DNA of 12,071 nt, from contig CAKQUI010000068.1 of NCBI GenBank assembly GCA_934277495.1, forward strand, positions 1-12,071, in the 5' to 3' direction. Under the pieces are notes generated by a model that made no database searches, was not told the DNA's origin, and saw only the letters and a program-made list of their open reading frames with translations. This DNA comes from an uncultured Clostridia bacterium. Lineage in GTDB: Bacteria; Bacillota; Clostridia; Peptostreptococcales; Anaerovoracaceae. Shown here piece by piece: positions 1 to 7,225 of the stretch (position 1 is the first letter of the stretch; the number at the start of each line of letters is the position of its first letter). The position numbers and the translations under genes were made by a program.

Positions 1-472
1 AGAAGTGGTGGTAATGTTCCTGACCTGTAGCTGTTATCGTAGCCATCGTCCTGCCGTGGAACGAGTTGTTGAGCGTTATGATCTGGTTCGCTCCCTCGCC
101 CTTCACAGTGTTGCCGTATTTTCTCGCTGTCTTTATCGCTGCCTCGTTGGCTTCTGCACCTGAATTGCCGAAGAAGACTTTTTTCAGACCTGTCCTCGAT
201 GTGAGTATGTCAGCGACTTTTACCTGCGGCTCAGTATAGAACAGGTTGGAAACATGCTGAAGCTTTCCCAGCTGCTCAGTCACTGCTGCCACCCATTTTT
301 CATCGCAGAATCCAAGGCTGTTTACACCTATGCCTGACGTGAAGTCTATGTATCCTGTTCCGTCAGCTGATATACAGCGGGCACCATGACCGTGATCCGC
401 TGCCATATCGTATCTGCCGTATGTTCCTACGATCTTTTCTTTGTCCAGTTTCTTTATTTCATTACTATTCAT
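1..472 (-). CDS. argD: Acetylornithine aminotransferase, 5' part (gene runs off the window)
   Basis: This is the first 157 residues of a class III PLP aminotransferase that converts N-acetylglutamate semialdehyde to N2-acetylornithine in cytoplasmic arginine synthesis. Visible landmarks are a [12 protein letters not shown] block (about residues 43-54), SNLFYTEP (75-82), the cofactor-phosphate motif GNSGAEANE (102-110) and SFHGRT (137-142), all typical of ArgD. The catalytic lysine lies beyond the window edge. The ATG at 472 overlaps the end of argB by 8 bases, and a GAGG stretch inside argB serves as its ribosome binding site, so the two are probably translationally coupled. Position as last gene seen of an argC-J-B-D cluster supports ArgD over other class III aminotransferases such as GabT or RocD. 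It is clearly distinct from the second class III aminotransferase at 9141-10466. Confidence 0.94.
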   Translation of the reverse strand, partial: MNSNEIKKLDKEKIVGTYGRYDMAADHGHGARCISADGTGYIDFTSGIGVNSLGFCDEKWVAAVTEQLGKLQHVSNLFYTEPQVKVADILTSRTGLKKVFFGNSGAEANEAAIKTARKYGNTVKGEGANQIITLNNSFHGRTMATITATGQEHYHHF

Positions 473-1355
473 TCCAGTATTTTTCCTCGCTTTCTTTCAG
501 CAGTGCCGTACCTGTACCTTTGTTTGTGAATATCTCAAGAAGCAGACTGTGCGGTATCCTGCCGTCCATGATGTGTACCCTGGAAACACCCTTTTCGAGA
601 GCATCTATGCAGTTCTTTATCTTAGGCAGCATGCCGCCTGCCACTATACCCTTGCTGATAAGCTCCTCGGCCTCAGGTATGTAAAGTTCCGAGATGACGG
701 ACTCCGGATCCTCCGGGTCCAGCCTTACGCCTTCCACATCCGACAGGAACGCCAGCTTCTCTGCATTCAGCGCCGTGGCTATGGCTGAGGCCGCATCGTC
801 GGCATTGATGTTGTATGTTTCGAAATTACTGTCCATGCCCACAGGGAAAACTATCGGCAGGAAATCCTTCTCAAGCAGGTCTTTGATTATGGTAGTGTCC
901 ACCTTCGTGACTTCGCCTACATATCCTATGTCCTGTCCGTCTGAATATTTTTTTTCAACGGTCAGCAGACCCCCGTCCTTGCCGCTGATGCCGGCTGCCT
1001 TGACGCCAAGGGACTGGACTTTCGCCACAAGCTCCTTGTTGACTTTGGAAAGTACCATTTCGGCCAGCTCCATGGTCTCCGCATCTGTCACTCTGAGACC
1101 GTTTACGAATCTTGTCTCCATGCCGACCTTGCTGACCCATCTGCTTATCTCCTTGCCGCCTCCGTGGACGATTATCGGTTTGAAACCTACAAGCTTGAGA
1201 AGCACCACATCCTCGATGACGCTTTTCTTGAGTTCCTCATCTATCATAGCACTTCCACCGTATTTTACAACTATGATTTTTCTGTTGAACCTCTGTATAT
1301 ACGGCAGAGCCTCTATCAGTACTTCTGCCTTTTCAAGATATTTATGATTGATCAC
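465..1355 (-). CDS. argB: Acetylglutamate kinase, probably arginine-inhibited
   Basis: The 296-residue protein phosphorylates N-acetylglutamate with ATP, the second step of arginine synthesis. Family motifs are present: KYGGSAM at 31-37 with the ATP-phosphate lysine K31, HGGGKEIS at 64-71, [12 protein letters not shown] near 182-193 and GMLPK at 241-245. About 30 residues precede the KYGG motif and include [11 protein letters not shown]. The C-terminus carries a VHIMDGR..H segment (260-269). Both are known marks of hexameric, arginine-feedback-inhibited kinases, so I infer end-product inhibition. The start is GTG at 1355, with AAGGAG (1368-1363) 7 bases upstream; no competing ATG has a comparable site. 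It lies 48 bases after argJ and overlaps argD by 8 bases. Confidence 0.96.
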   Translation of the reverse strand: MINHKYLEKAEVLIEALPYIQRFNRKIIVVKYGGSAMIDEELKKSVIEDVVLLKLVGFKPIIVHGGGKEISRWVSKVGMETRFVNGLRVTDAETMELAEMVLSKVNKELVAKVQSLGVKAAGISGKDGGLLTVEKKYSDGQDIGYVGEVTKVDTTIIKDLLEKDFLPIVFPVGMDSNFETYNINADDAASAIATALNAEKLAFLSDVEGVRLDPEDPESVISELYIPEAEELISKGIVAGGMLPKIKNCIDALEKGVSRVHIMDGRIPHSLLLEIFTNKGTGTALLKESEEKYWNE

Positions 1356-1403
1356 TTTAAATCTCCTTGTCTTTGCTGCAGCTATGATCTGACTCAGCTG
1401 ATA

Positions 1404-2618
1404 TCAGCTCCTGTAATCTCCGTTTATCTTTACGTAGTCGTATGTCAGATCGCAGCCCCAGGCAACTGCAGATGCGCTGCCCTGGTTCATATCCACCTTT
1501 ATCGTTATCTCTTCTTCGGACAGTATCTCCGAAGCCTTTTCCTCGCTGAACTCTTCATGTCTTGAGCCTTTGCACACAAGTACGCTGCCTTTTGCAGAAG
1601 ACATTGTCACATCTATATCATCAGTGCTGAAATCGCCTTCTGTATATCCTATGGCGCAGAGCACTCTTCCCCAGTTGGCGTCCTGTCCGAACATCGCTGC
1701 CTTGAACAGGTCTGAGGATATCACCGACTTGCTGACAGCCTCAGCGGTCTTCTCATCAGGAGCGCCTGATACGCAGCACTCGATGAGCTTTGTGGCGCCT
1801 TCTCCGTCCCTTGCCATCTTTCTTGCAAGATAAACTGTGACCTTCGCAAGAGCTTCGCAGAAAATGCTGAAATCATCATCTTCGCTGTCGATGGCATCGT
1901 TGCCTGCAAGTCCGTTTGCCAGAAGTATCACCGTATCGTTAGTGGATGTGTCTCCGTCCACACAGATCTGATTGAAACTGTGTCTGACATCCTCTGAAAG
2001 CGCTTTCTGCAGCATCTGAGGCGTTATAGCCGCATCAGTAGTTATGAAAGACAGCATAGTCGCCATATTGGGATTTATCATTCCGCTGCCTTTGGCTATG
2101 CCACCTATGTGGCATATTTTCCCGCCAAGCTCGAAATCCACTGCAATGGATTTAGGCACAGTATCTGTGGTCATTATAGCCTCTGCTGCCAGATCCGAAC
2201 CGTCATAACTGAGCTGTCCGGCAAGCACCGGTATGCCTTCCTCGAAAGGCTTTATATCAAGAGCCTGTCCTATGACTCCTGTGGAGCATATGGTCATATC
2301 GCCAGGTACAAGTCCCAGAGCCGACGCTGCCAGTCTGCATGTCTCCTCTGCGATTTCTATGCCTCCCGGTGCACATGTATTGGCATTGCCGCTGTTGCAG
2401 ATGACAGCCTGTGCATGACCATCTGCAATATTCTGCTTAGTCACAGTTATCGGTGCTCCCTTGACTTTGTTTTTAGTATATACTGCAGCTGCACTGCACA
2501 TGCAGTCGCTGACTATCATCATAAGATCTTTCACTCCTGCAGCTTTGATACCGCTGGCTATACCGCCGGCGCTGAATCCTGCTGCGCAGCATACTCCTCC
2601 ATCTGTATATCTGATCAT
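1404..2618 (-). CDS. argJ: Glutamate N-acetyltransferase / ornithine acetyltransferase
   Basis: The 404-residue ArgJ moves the acetyl group from N-acetylornithine to glutamate, giving ornithine and regenerating N-acetylglutamate; some members also use acetyl-CoA. The precursor normally cleaves itself before a threonine in a MATML context. Here that is M185-A-T-M-L, making T187 the predicted N-terminal nucleophile of the beta chain. Upstream blocks CNSGNANTC (74-82) and CSTGVIG (111-117) and the C-terminal WGCDLTYDYVKING stretch are characteristic, and the length is normal. The ATG directly follows the argC stop with no gap (TAGATG), implying translational coupling. Whether the enzyme is monofunctional or bifunctional cannot be read from sequence by eye; no argA is seen in the window. 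Confidence 0.95.
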   Translation of the reverse strand: MIRYTDGGVCCAAGFSAGGIASGIKAAGVKDLMMIVSDCMCSAAAVYTKNKVKGAPITVTKQNIADGHAQAVICNSGNANTCAPGGIEIAEETCRLAASALGLVPGDMTICSTGVIGQALDIKPFEEGIPVLAGQLSYDGSDLAAEAIMTTDTVPKSIAVDFELGGKICHIGGIAKGSGMINPNMATMLSFITTDAAITPQMLQKALSEDVRHSFNQICVDGDTSTNDTVILLANGLAGNDAIDSEDDDFSIFCEALAKVTVYLARKMARDGEGATKLIECCVSGAPDEKTAEAVSKSVISSDLFKAAMFGQDANWGRVLCAIGYTEGDFSTDDIDVTMSSAKGSVLVCKGSRHEEFSEEKASEILSEEEITIKVDMNQGSASAVAWGCDLTYDYVKINGDYRS

Positions 2619-3575
2619 CTACACCAGTCCTTTCGTTTCTTCTATTCCAAGCATTATATTCATATTCTGTACGGCTGCTCCTGACGCTCCCTTGCCGAGA
2701 TTATCGTATGTAGCTATGAGCAGCACATTATCGTCGTTGCCTTCTACTGCTATCTCGACTTTGTTAGTGCCTGCCATCCTGTCTGCAGCGATGAACCCGT
2801 TTTCATCTATGCTGTCTCTTACGGAAACGAACTGCTGGCCACGGTAAGCATCCTCCAGTAAAGCCTTCACAGCTGCCTTTGCACCTTCGTTCTCATATAT
2901 TTTCCGGAAACTGCTGCCGGTGAGATCCAGAGCGCTGCCTCTCACCGGAACAGTGACTTCCATTCCTTTGAAGTAGTCTCCTACCACAGGAGTGAATGCC
3001 GGAGGTATACTCATACCTGTCACTGCCATTATCTCGGGAAGATGTTTGTGTTTCTGTGTGATACCGTACTGTCTCGGACTGCTGCTCACTTTGCCGGCTT
3101 CATATTCTGCTATCATCTTCTTGCCGCCGCCGCTGTATCCTGTCAGGGAAAATGCTGCAAAAGGATAATCAGCAGGTATCACTCCCGCTTTTATCAGCGG
3201 CATGGTGAGCATTATCACGCCTGTAGCGTGGCATCCGGGAACCGCGACACGGTTGCTGTTTTTTATCTTTTCTCTCTGCTGCTGTGATATCTCCGGCATA
3301 CCGTATACCCAGTCAGGATCTGTCCTGTGAGCCGTAGATGTATCCAGTATCCTGCAGTCCGCCGGAGCGGCAGCTGCTATCTCTTTTGCTGCCGCATCAG
3401 GCAGACACAAAAAAGAGAGATCGGCCTTCTTTATCATGCTCAGCCTTTCATCCAGATCCTTTCTCTTGTCTTCAGCGATGGAAAGTACCTGTATATCATC
3501 TCTCTTTTGAAAATATTCATGGATCTTTAAACCTGTAGTGCCCTCTGCACCATCAATGAAAATCTTGTATATCAT
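2619..3575 (-). CDS. argC: N-acetyl-gamma-glutamyl-phosphate reductase, short (type 2) form
   Basis: The 318-residue NADPH-dependent reductase turns N-acetylglutamyl phosphate into the semialdehyde, the third step of arginine synthesis. The N-terminus has a dinucleotide-binding GAEGTTG (9-15). The active-site cysteine is C115 in the PGCHATG block (113-119). DTSTAHR (78-84) and LTGYSGGGKK (about 144-153) are also ArgC hallmarks. At about 318 residues it matches the shorter type 2 group rather than the roughly 345-residue type 1 group. The ATG at 3575 has GGAGG 8 bases upstream. It is the first gene of the arg operon and follows a promoter with ARG-box-like sequences. Confidence 0.95.
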   Translation of the reverse strand: MIYKIFIDGAEGTTGLKIHEYFQKRDDIQVLSIAEDKRKDLDERLSMIKKADLSFLCLPDAAAKEIAAAAPADCRILDTSTAHRTDPDWVYGMPEISQQQREKIKNSNRVAVPGCHATGVIMLTMPLIKAGVIPADYPFAAFSLTGYSGGGKKMIAEYEAGKVSSSPRQYGITQKHKHLPEIMAVTGMSIPPAFTPVVGDYFKGMEVTVPVRGSALDLTGSSFRKIYENEGAKAAVKALLEDAYRGQQFVSVRDSIDENGFIAADRMAGTNKVEIAVEGNDDNVLLIATYDNLGKGASGAAVQNMNIMLGIEETKGLV

Positions 3576-3595
3576 AATTTCTGCCTCCAGTACTG

Positions 3596-3633
3596 TCAGA
3601 ATCTTTATTCACATATTCGCATATTTATTCAAA
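3596..3633 (-). promoter_or_regulatory. Tandem ARG-box-like operator (ArgR/AhrC)
   Basis: Two copies of TGAATAAA stand exactly 20 bases apart on the minus strand (3631-3624 and 3611-3604). Extended to 18 bases (3633-3616 and 3613-3596), each matches about 12 of 18 positions of the Bacillus ARG box as I recall it (CATGAATAAAAATTCAAG); the second copy also keeps ATTC at the right place. Two 18-base boxes about two helical turns apart is the usual ArgR arrangement. They lie just downstream of the predicted -10 and upstream of the argC ribosome binding site, where a repressor would block transcription. No argR gene is in the window. Confidence 0.6.
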
Positions 3634-3648
3634 ACCAGAATACAATAT

Positions 3649-3677
3649 ATATTACACTAAAACACTTGAAATTGCAA
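3649..3677 (-). promoter_or_regulatory. Predicted sigma-A promoter of the arg operon
   Basis: On the minus strand TTGCAA (3677-3672) is followed after 17 bases by TAATAT (3654-3649). The surrounding 170-base gap between sigE and argC is strongly AT-rich. I see no convincing terminator between the sigE stop and this promoter, so some read-through from sigE is possible during sporulation. Confidence 0.6.
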
Positions 3678-3745
3678 TATTTTTTCAACATTTCATTTTT
3701 AAATTCACATGATTTTCACAATGAACTTATGCTTTTATGCACGCA

Positions 3746-4453
3746 TCACCCCAGCTTCCTTATCTCCCGGCGAAGACGGACGATTATCTTTTTTTCCAGC
3801 CTTGAAATGTACGACTGGGAGATGCCCATTTTGTCAGCCACTTCCTTCTGGGTAAGTTCTTTTCTGCCGGAAAGACCAAATCTCATCTCCACGATATCCT
3901 TCTCACGTCCGGAGAGAGTCCCCATGGCATATCCCAGCAGTTTTCGGTTCACTTCCTCCTCAAGATGTCCGTATACTTCATCGCTGTCAGTACCCAGTAT
4001 ATCCGACAGCAGCAGCTCGTTCCCGTCCCAGTCCACGTTCAGCGGTTCGTCAAGAGACACCTCTCCCTTTATCCTGCTGGTGCGTCTGAGATACATCAGT
4101 ATCTCGTTTTCTATACACCTTGAAGCATAAGTTGCCAGCTTTATCTTTTTCTCAGTCTTGAAAGTGTTGACTGCTTTTATCAGACCGATGGTGCCTATGG
4201 ATATGAGGTCTTCAACATTTATGCCGGCGTTCTCGAATTTCCTGGCTATATAGACCACCAGCCTCAGATTGTGTTCTATCAGCATATCACGGTCTTTCTT
4301 GTTTCCGCTCATCGCTCCGGCCACAGCCTTTTCCTCTTCCTCTCTGGAAAGCGGAGGAGGCAGTGTGTCGCTGCCTCCTATGTAGAATATACCTCTCCGC
4401 CTGTAAAAGAAACGACTCCACAGCTTCAAAAGCTTCTCTCTGATACTAACCAT
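3746..4453 (-). CDS. sigE: Pro-sigma-E, mother-cell sporulation sigma factor
   Basis: The 235-residue sigma-70-type factor directs early mother-cell transcription in endospore formation. The region 2 core [17 protein letters not shown] (from about residue 62), the [15 protein letters not shown] and [20 protein letters not shown] blocks, and the C-terminal [10 protein letters not shown] recognition helix match sigma-E almost word for word. The first 20-25 residues (start [12 protein letters not shown]) are basic and amphipathic, ahead of [14 protein letters not shown]. This is the membrane-bound pro-sequence removed by SpoIIGA, cut near the FYIGG segment by analogy with Bacillus. The pro-sequence looks a few residues shorter than in B. 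subtilis. The ATG at 4453 has AGGAG 7 bases upstream, and that site adjoins the spoIIGA stop, so the two genes are probably coupled. sigG does not follow; the arg operon does. Confidence 0.96.
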   Translation of the reverse strand: MVSIREKLLKLWSRFFYRRRGIFYIGGSDTLPPPLSREEEEKAVAGAMSGNKKDRDMLIEHNLRLVVYIARKFENAGINVEDLISIGTIGLIKAVNTFKTEKKIKLATYASRCIENEILMYLRRTSRIKGEVSLDEPLNVDWDGNELLLSDILGTDSDEVYGHLEEEVNRKLLGYAMGTLSGREKDIVEMRFGLSGRKELTQKEVADKMGISQSYISRLEKKIIVRLRREIRKLG

Positions 4454-4465
4454 GTCATACTCCTC

Positions 4466-5332
4466 TCATCCCGTATATGTTTTGATATATGCCGGCAGCA
4501 GCAATCCACACCTGCGTTCTGTGAAGCAGTCGTGACGGAAACTGTCTCTGCCGCATACTATCACGCATCCCCTGATATCGGTGACACTGCCTGATGTTCC
4601 TGCATCCTGAGCCTTCTCATGCAGCCTCATAAGATCCACTGCTACGCCGTAAAGGACGCCTTCTGCTCCTACAGTTTCGTATGGTATCATCCTCAGCTTT
4701 GTATCCTGCACCATACCGGCCGATTCCATATCATGCCAGACAGCCTGGTCTGCGATAGCCACCAGTCTGCCGCAGACAGGATCTTTAAGACTGTTTCCTG
4801 TATCCACAAAACCTCTTGCAGATATGGTCTTTCCACCTGAAACGATCTCGATATCGAATACATACTCATCGCTGAATCTTCTTTTTTCAGCCAGGGACAC
4901 GGCTTTCTTCACCGCTGCTGTGAACATGGCCGTGAACAAGGCCAGCATACCTGCTTTCATGTCTCCTGTATATATCCCAGTCCCGGAATATATACCATTG
5001 CTCTGCGAAAGCAGCAGCAGTCCTATTGTCATCCCGCCCATGAGGTATGTCACCAGCACGAAAACAAAGGCTTTCTTTACGATACCATTAAGACCGAACA
5101 CCACCCCGCACAGCATCAATGCAAAAGCTGCCTCCATCATCAGCCTCAGCAGCATATTCCCCGGCAGGAATATCGTCAGGGAAAAGAGACCGCACATCAC
5201 GCACCCTGCAGCATATCTCAGCAGGAAAAACTTCCCGGATGCAGCTGCCTTGCATACAAGTGCTGTCAGATATATAAGCACACCTCCCGTTATGATGTTT
5301 TCTGCAATAAGGATGTCACCGTATACTGTCAC
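4466..5332 (-). CDS. spoIIGA: Sporulation sigma-E factor processing peptidase
   Basis: SpoIIGA is the membrane aspartic protease that cleaves pro-sigma-E. From the GTG at 5332 it has 288 residues. About five hydrophobic segments lie within residues 6-145, followed by a cytoplasmic domain with the active-site motif FVDTGNSLKDP, where D177 is the predicted catalytic aspartate, and then MIPYETVGAEGVLYGV. An upstream in-frame ATG at 5419 would add 29 polar residues. I reject it because GGGAGG sits 5 bases before the GTG, because homologues begin directly with a V-Y-x-D-hydrophobic start, and because a near-consensus promoter (5407-5375) lies inside that extension. It precedes sigE by 12 bases. 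In B. subtilis the protease is activated across the septum by SpoIIR. Confidence 0.93.
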   Translation of the reverse strand: MTVYGDILIAENIITGGVLIYLTALVCKAAASGKFFLLRYAAGCVMCGLFSLTIFLPGNMLLRLMMEAAFALMLCGVVFGLNGIVKKAFVFVLVTYLMGGMTIGLLLLSQSNGIYSGTGIYTGDMKAGMLALFTAMFTAAVKKAVSLAEKRRFSDEYVFDIEIVSGGKTISARGFVDTGNSLKDPVCGRLVAIADQAVWHDMESAGMVQDTKLRMIPYETVGAEGVLYGVAVDLMRLHEKAQDAGTSGSVTDIRGCVIVCGRDSFRHDCFTERRCGLLLPAYIKTYTG

Positions 5333-5343
5333 AAACGCCTCCC
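5333..5343 (-). promoter_or_regulatory. Ribosome binding site that sets the spoIIGA GTG start
   Basis: GGGAGG (5343-5338) is 5 bases upstream of the GTG at 5332. The alternative ATG at 5419 has GGAG only one base before it, which is too close for initiation. Confidence 0.75.
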
Positions 5344-5374
5344 GTGATCTGCTGCTGTCATCACTCTGTCCCTG

Positions 5375-5407
5375 ATTATACTCCCATACCGAAGTATAAT
5401 TTGTCAC
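5375..5407 (-). promoter_or_regulatory. Predicted spoIIG promoter with a 21-base spacer
   Basis: A perfect TATAAT (5380-5375, minus strand) stands 21 bases downstream of GTGACA (5407-5402), a 5/6 match to TTGACA. The B. subtilis spoIIG promoter is known for a 22-base spacer that makes it depend on phosphorylated Spo0A. The -35 region overlaps TTTGTCACA on the plus strand, where TGTCACA is a 5/7 match to the 0A box TGTCGAA. Transcription would start near 5368, about 36 bases before the GTG start. Confidence 0.6.
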
Positions 5408-5440
5408 AATCTGGTACATACTCCAAAATTAAATACACGC

Positions 5441-5479
5441 AAAAAAACACACCCGGAGATCATGTTCCCGGATGTGTTT
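5441..5479 (-). terminator. Intrinsic terminator of infC-rpmI-rplT
   Basis: On the minus strand AAACACATCCGG (5479-5468) pairs with CCGGGTGTGTTT (5456-5445) over 12 base pairs with one G-U pair, and the transcript ends in seven U (5447-5441). It begins 20 bases after the rplT stop and upstream of the spoIIGA promoter, so it insulates the ribosomal operon from the sporulation operon. Confidence 0.9.
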
Positions 5480-5498
5480 ACTGTCATCACATCATGAC

Positions 5499-5852
5499 TT
5501 ACAGTGCTTTTTTAGCTGTTTCACAAAGCTGTGTGAAGGCTGCAGCATCGTGTATAGCCATTTCTGAAAGCATCTTTCTGTTGATATCGATGTTTGACTT
5601 CTTGAGTCCGTCCATCAGTCTGCTGTATGAAATGCCGTTCATTCTTGCAGCAGCGTTGATCCTTGCGATCCAGAGCTTTCTGTATTCTCTCTTCTTGTTC
5701 TTTCTTCCTATATATGCTGAACGGAGAGCTCTCATAGTAGCAGGCTTTGCTGCCTTGAAAGTCTTGCTCTTTGCACCATAGAAGCCTTTAGCCATCTTTA
5801 AAACTTTTTTATGTCTCTTGTGTGCGTTTACACCTTTTTTTACTCTTGCCAT
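5499..5852 (-). CDS. rplT: 50S ribosomal protein L20
   Basis: The 117-residue, highly basic protein starts [19 protein letters not shown] and contains [13 protein letters not shown] and [17 protein letters not shown], all diagnostic of L20. It binds 23S rRNA early in large-subunit assembly. In Firmicutes it also represses its own operon through the mRNA leader; such a leader is present upstream of infC. The AAGGAGG ribosome binding site directly abuts the rpmI stop codon, 7 bases from the ATG, giving tight coupling. It is the last gene before the terminator at 5479-5441. Confidence 0.98.
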   Translation of the reverse strand: MARVKKGVNAHKRHKKVLKMAKGFYGAKSKTFKAAKPATMRALRSAYIGRKNKKREYRKLWIARINAAARMNGISYSRLMDGLKKSNIDINRKMLSEMAIHDAAAFTQLCETAKKAL

Positions 5853-5864
5853 TTTCGTTCCTCC

Positions 5865-6065
5865 TTACTTGCTTAATACTGCTTTGATTCTCTTCAGATC
5901 TGCACTTGTTAAAGTAGTTGCCTTTCTCAGGCCTCTCTTTCTCTTCTGGCTCTTCTTAGTAAGGATATGGCTCTTATATGCTTTATTTCTCTTTACTTTT
6001 CCTGAACCTGTTATTTTGAATCTTTTGCATGCGCCTCTGTGAGACTTCATTTTCTGCTTTGCCAT
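5865..6065 (-). CDS. rpmI: 50S ribosomal protein L35
   Basis: The 66-residue basic protein begins [17 protein letters not shown] and carries the L35 pattern through a lysine- and arginine-rich centre ([19 protein letters not shown]). The length is normal. AGGAGG lies about 9 bases before the ATG. It sits between infC (35-base gap) and rplT (12-base gap), the standard order of this operon. Confidence 0.97.
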   Translation of the reverse strand: MAKQKMKSHRGACKRFKITGSGKVKRNKAYKSHILTKKSQKRKRGLRKATTLTSADLKRIKAVLSK

Positions 6066-6100
6066 GATGTTTTTCCTCCTGTTAAAAATATATCGTTAGC

Positions 6101-6616
6101 TTATTTATCTGATTTCGGTGTAAGGATCATTGTAAGACTTCTTCCTTCGAAATTAGGCTTTCTGTCTATTTCGCCAACTTCCGAAACAGCCTCGGCAAAC
6201 TTATCCATTACCTCCATGCCACGGGCAACGTAATCTCTTTCCCGCCCTCTGAATCTGAGACTCACTTTGAGTTTATCTCCGTCTTTGAGGAATTTGGCAC
6301 CTGTTTTAGCTTTTACCATTATGTCATGATCTTCTATGAAGGTCGACAGTCTTATTTCCTTGACCTGAGTGGTCTTCTGTTTCTTTCTGGCCTCTTTTTC
6401 TTTTTTCTGAAGCTCGTATTTGTATTTGCCGTAATCGAGTATCTTGCATACAGGCGGGTTCGCCTTTGGTGATATACATACCAGATCCAGCTTGCTTTCG
6501 TCTGCCTTTGCGAGAGCTTCATCTCTGCTCATTATGCCGAGCTGAGTGCCGTCTGTACCGATAACTCTGAATTCTTTTCCACGAATTTCTTCGTTGATCA
6601 TTGCTTCTCTGCCTAT
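6101..6616 (-). CDS. infC: Translation initiation factor IF-3, probable ATA start
   Basis: IF3 binds the 30S subunit, checks the start codon and initiator tRNA, and keeps subunits apart. The body is standard: INEEIR followed by V-I-G-x-x-G-x-Q-L-G-I-M-S at the N-domain start, ISPKANPPVCKI, the basic linker, and KEIRLSTFIEDHD in the C-domain. The conventional ATG at 6601 (166 residues) has no ribosome binding site at workable distance. GGAGGTG (6630-6624) is instead 7 bases from an in-frame ATA at 6616-6614, giving 171 residues. Rare start codons (ATT, ATC, ATA) are a known feature of infC and make its synthesis sensitive to IF3 itself. I therefore chose ATA, with the ATG at 6601 as the alternative. 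It is the first gene of the infC-rpmI-rplT operon. Confidence 0.93.
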   Translation of the reverse strand: MGREAMINEEIRGKEFRVIGTDGTQLGIMSRDEALAKADESKLDLVCISPKANPPVCKILDYGKYKYELQKKEKEARKKQKTTQVKEIRLSTFIEDHDIMVKAKTGAKFLKDGDKLKVSLRFRGRERDYVARGMEVMDKFAEAVSEVGEIDRKPNFEGRSLTMILTPKSDK

Positions 6617-6623
6617 TGTCCTG

Positions 6624-6630
6624 CACCTCC
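6624..6630 (-). promoter_or_regulatory. Ribosome binding site that points to the ATA start of infC
   Basis: GGAGGTG is a near-perfect anti-16S match, 7 bases before the ATA at 6616. The ATG at 6601 is 22 bases away and has only a weak GAGAAG close to it. Confidence 0.7.
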
Positions 6631-6795
6631 ATATAAATCGTAGGAAATCCCCACATAAAAAAAGCGGATAATCATACCCGCTTCAATCAGACATATTACC
6701 TTCCTCCGCCTGTCTTTGCGGAGAAGTGACATCTCATTATTGACCCAAGCAGCTTTCGCCCTGAGGTGAGAAGCGGATAACTTCTTCTTTACTTA
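6631..6795 (-). ncRNA. Leader of infC-rpmI-rplT (L20-leader-type attenuator)
   Basis: The transcribed leader has three readable parts. An early segment TATCCGCTTC (6779-6770) can pair over 10 positions, one of them G-U, with GAAGCGGGTA (6684-6675). That second segment is also the 5' arm of the terminator hairpin at 6684-6657, so the two pairings exclude each other. Between them lies a strong hairpin with CTTCTCCGC (6726-6718), an 8-base loop and GCGGAGGAAG (6709-6700, one bulged G), plus a region with a GCGAAAGC tetraloop-like element. In B. subtilis L20 binds such a leader and promotes early termination. Position and architecture fit that element. I matched structure by eye, not to a covariance model. 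Confidence 0.75.
6657..6684 (-). terminator. Leader terminator (attenuator) before infC
   Basis: AAGCGGGTA (6683-6675) pairs with TATCCGCTT over 9 base pairs with one G-U around a TGAT loop, followed by seven U (6663-6657). It lies before the infC ribosome binding site, so it ends transcription before the operon is read. An identical copy of the 3' arm upstream (6779-6770 region) offers the antiterminator pairing. Confidence 0.82.
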
Positions 6796-6802
6796 CTTTA
6801 CA

Positions 6803-6831
6803 AGGATACCACAGTGCAAATGTCATTGCAA
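6803..6831 (-). promoter_or_regulatory. Predicted sigma-A promoter of infC operon
   Basis: TTGCAA (6831-6826) and TATCCT (6808-6803) are 17 bases apart on the minus strand, with TGG just before the -10, fitting an extended -10 (TGn). The start would be near 6795, giving a leader of about 180 bases. No terminator is visible between trxA and this promoter. Confidence 0.55.
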
Positions 6832-6874
6832 GTCTTTTTTTCTGCATGATGTCTTTTTGTATGGATATGCCGCT

Positions 6875-7186
6875 TTACAGACCGAACTCCGATACCAGCT
6901 CATCGGCTGAACGCAGTCCTACCAGTGTCTTCACAGCTTTACCGTCTCTGAACAGCATCAGTGCCGGTATGCTGGATATACCGTATTTTATGGCAAGCAG
7001 CTGCTCCTCATCGACATCTATCTTACCTATCTTGATGTCGCTGCGCTGCGCTGCCAGCTCGTCCAGTACAGGGCCCTGCATCTGGCACGGTCCGCACCAT
7101 TTTGCCCAGAAATCCAGGAGTACCGGCTTGTCCGAGTTCAGCACTTCATCATTGAAATTGTCTTTTGTTATTTTTACGGTTCCCAT
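6875..7186 (-). CDS. trxA: Thioredoxin
   Basis: The 103-residue cytoplasmic disulfide reductase has the redox motif WCGPC (30-34, cysteines 31 and 34) after the DFWA strand, the KIDVDEE segment, and the cis-proline in GISSIPALMLF. The residue after the motif is Q, where K or R is more common. I place the start at ATG 7186, which has GAGAGG about 7 bases upstream and aligns with the usual thioredoxin N-terminus. An in-frame ATG at 7234 would add 16 residues atypical for the family and would overlap the predicted promoter. It is divergent from the sigma-54 regulator across a 175-base gap. A housekeeping role in reducing enzymes via thioredoxin reductase is the default reading. Confidence 0.93.
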   Translation of the reverse strand: MGTVKITKDNFNDEVLNSDKPVLLDFWAKWCGPCQMQGPVLDELAAQRSDIKIGKIDVDEEQLLAIKYGISSIPALMLFRDGKAVKTLVGLRSADELVSEFGL

Positions 7187-7225
7187 ATCGTTACCTCTCT
7201 TTCCTGAGTTTCTTTCTATAATTAT

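Noticed and set aside
694..1347. Long open frame antisense to argB (and similar ones antisense to spoIIGA, rplT and the sigma-54 regulator).
   Set aside because: They lie wholly opposite well-supported genes, are serine/threonine-rich shadows of codon use and show no family motifs.
1396..1409. Perfect 14-base palindrome AGCTGATATCAGCT across the argJ stop.
   Set aside because: Only five pairs form around a four-base loop, there is no T-run and no second copy; a chance dyad in an intercistronic gap is the simplest view.
5333..5419. Extended N-terminus for spoIIGA from ATG 5419.
   Set aside because: It would contain the predicted promoter, the ribosome binding site is too close to that ATG, and the added residues are polar and unlike SpoIIGA starts.
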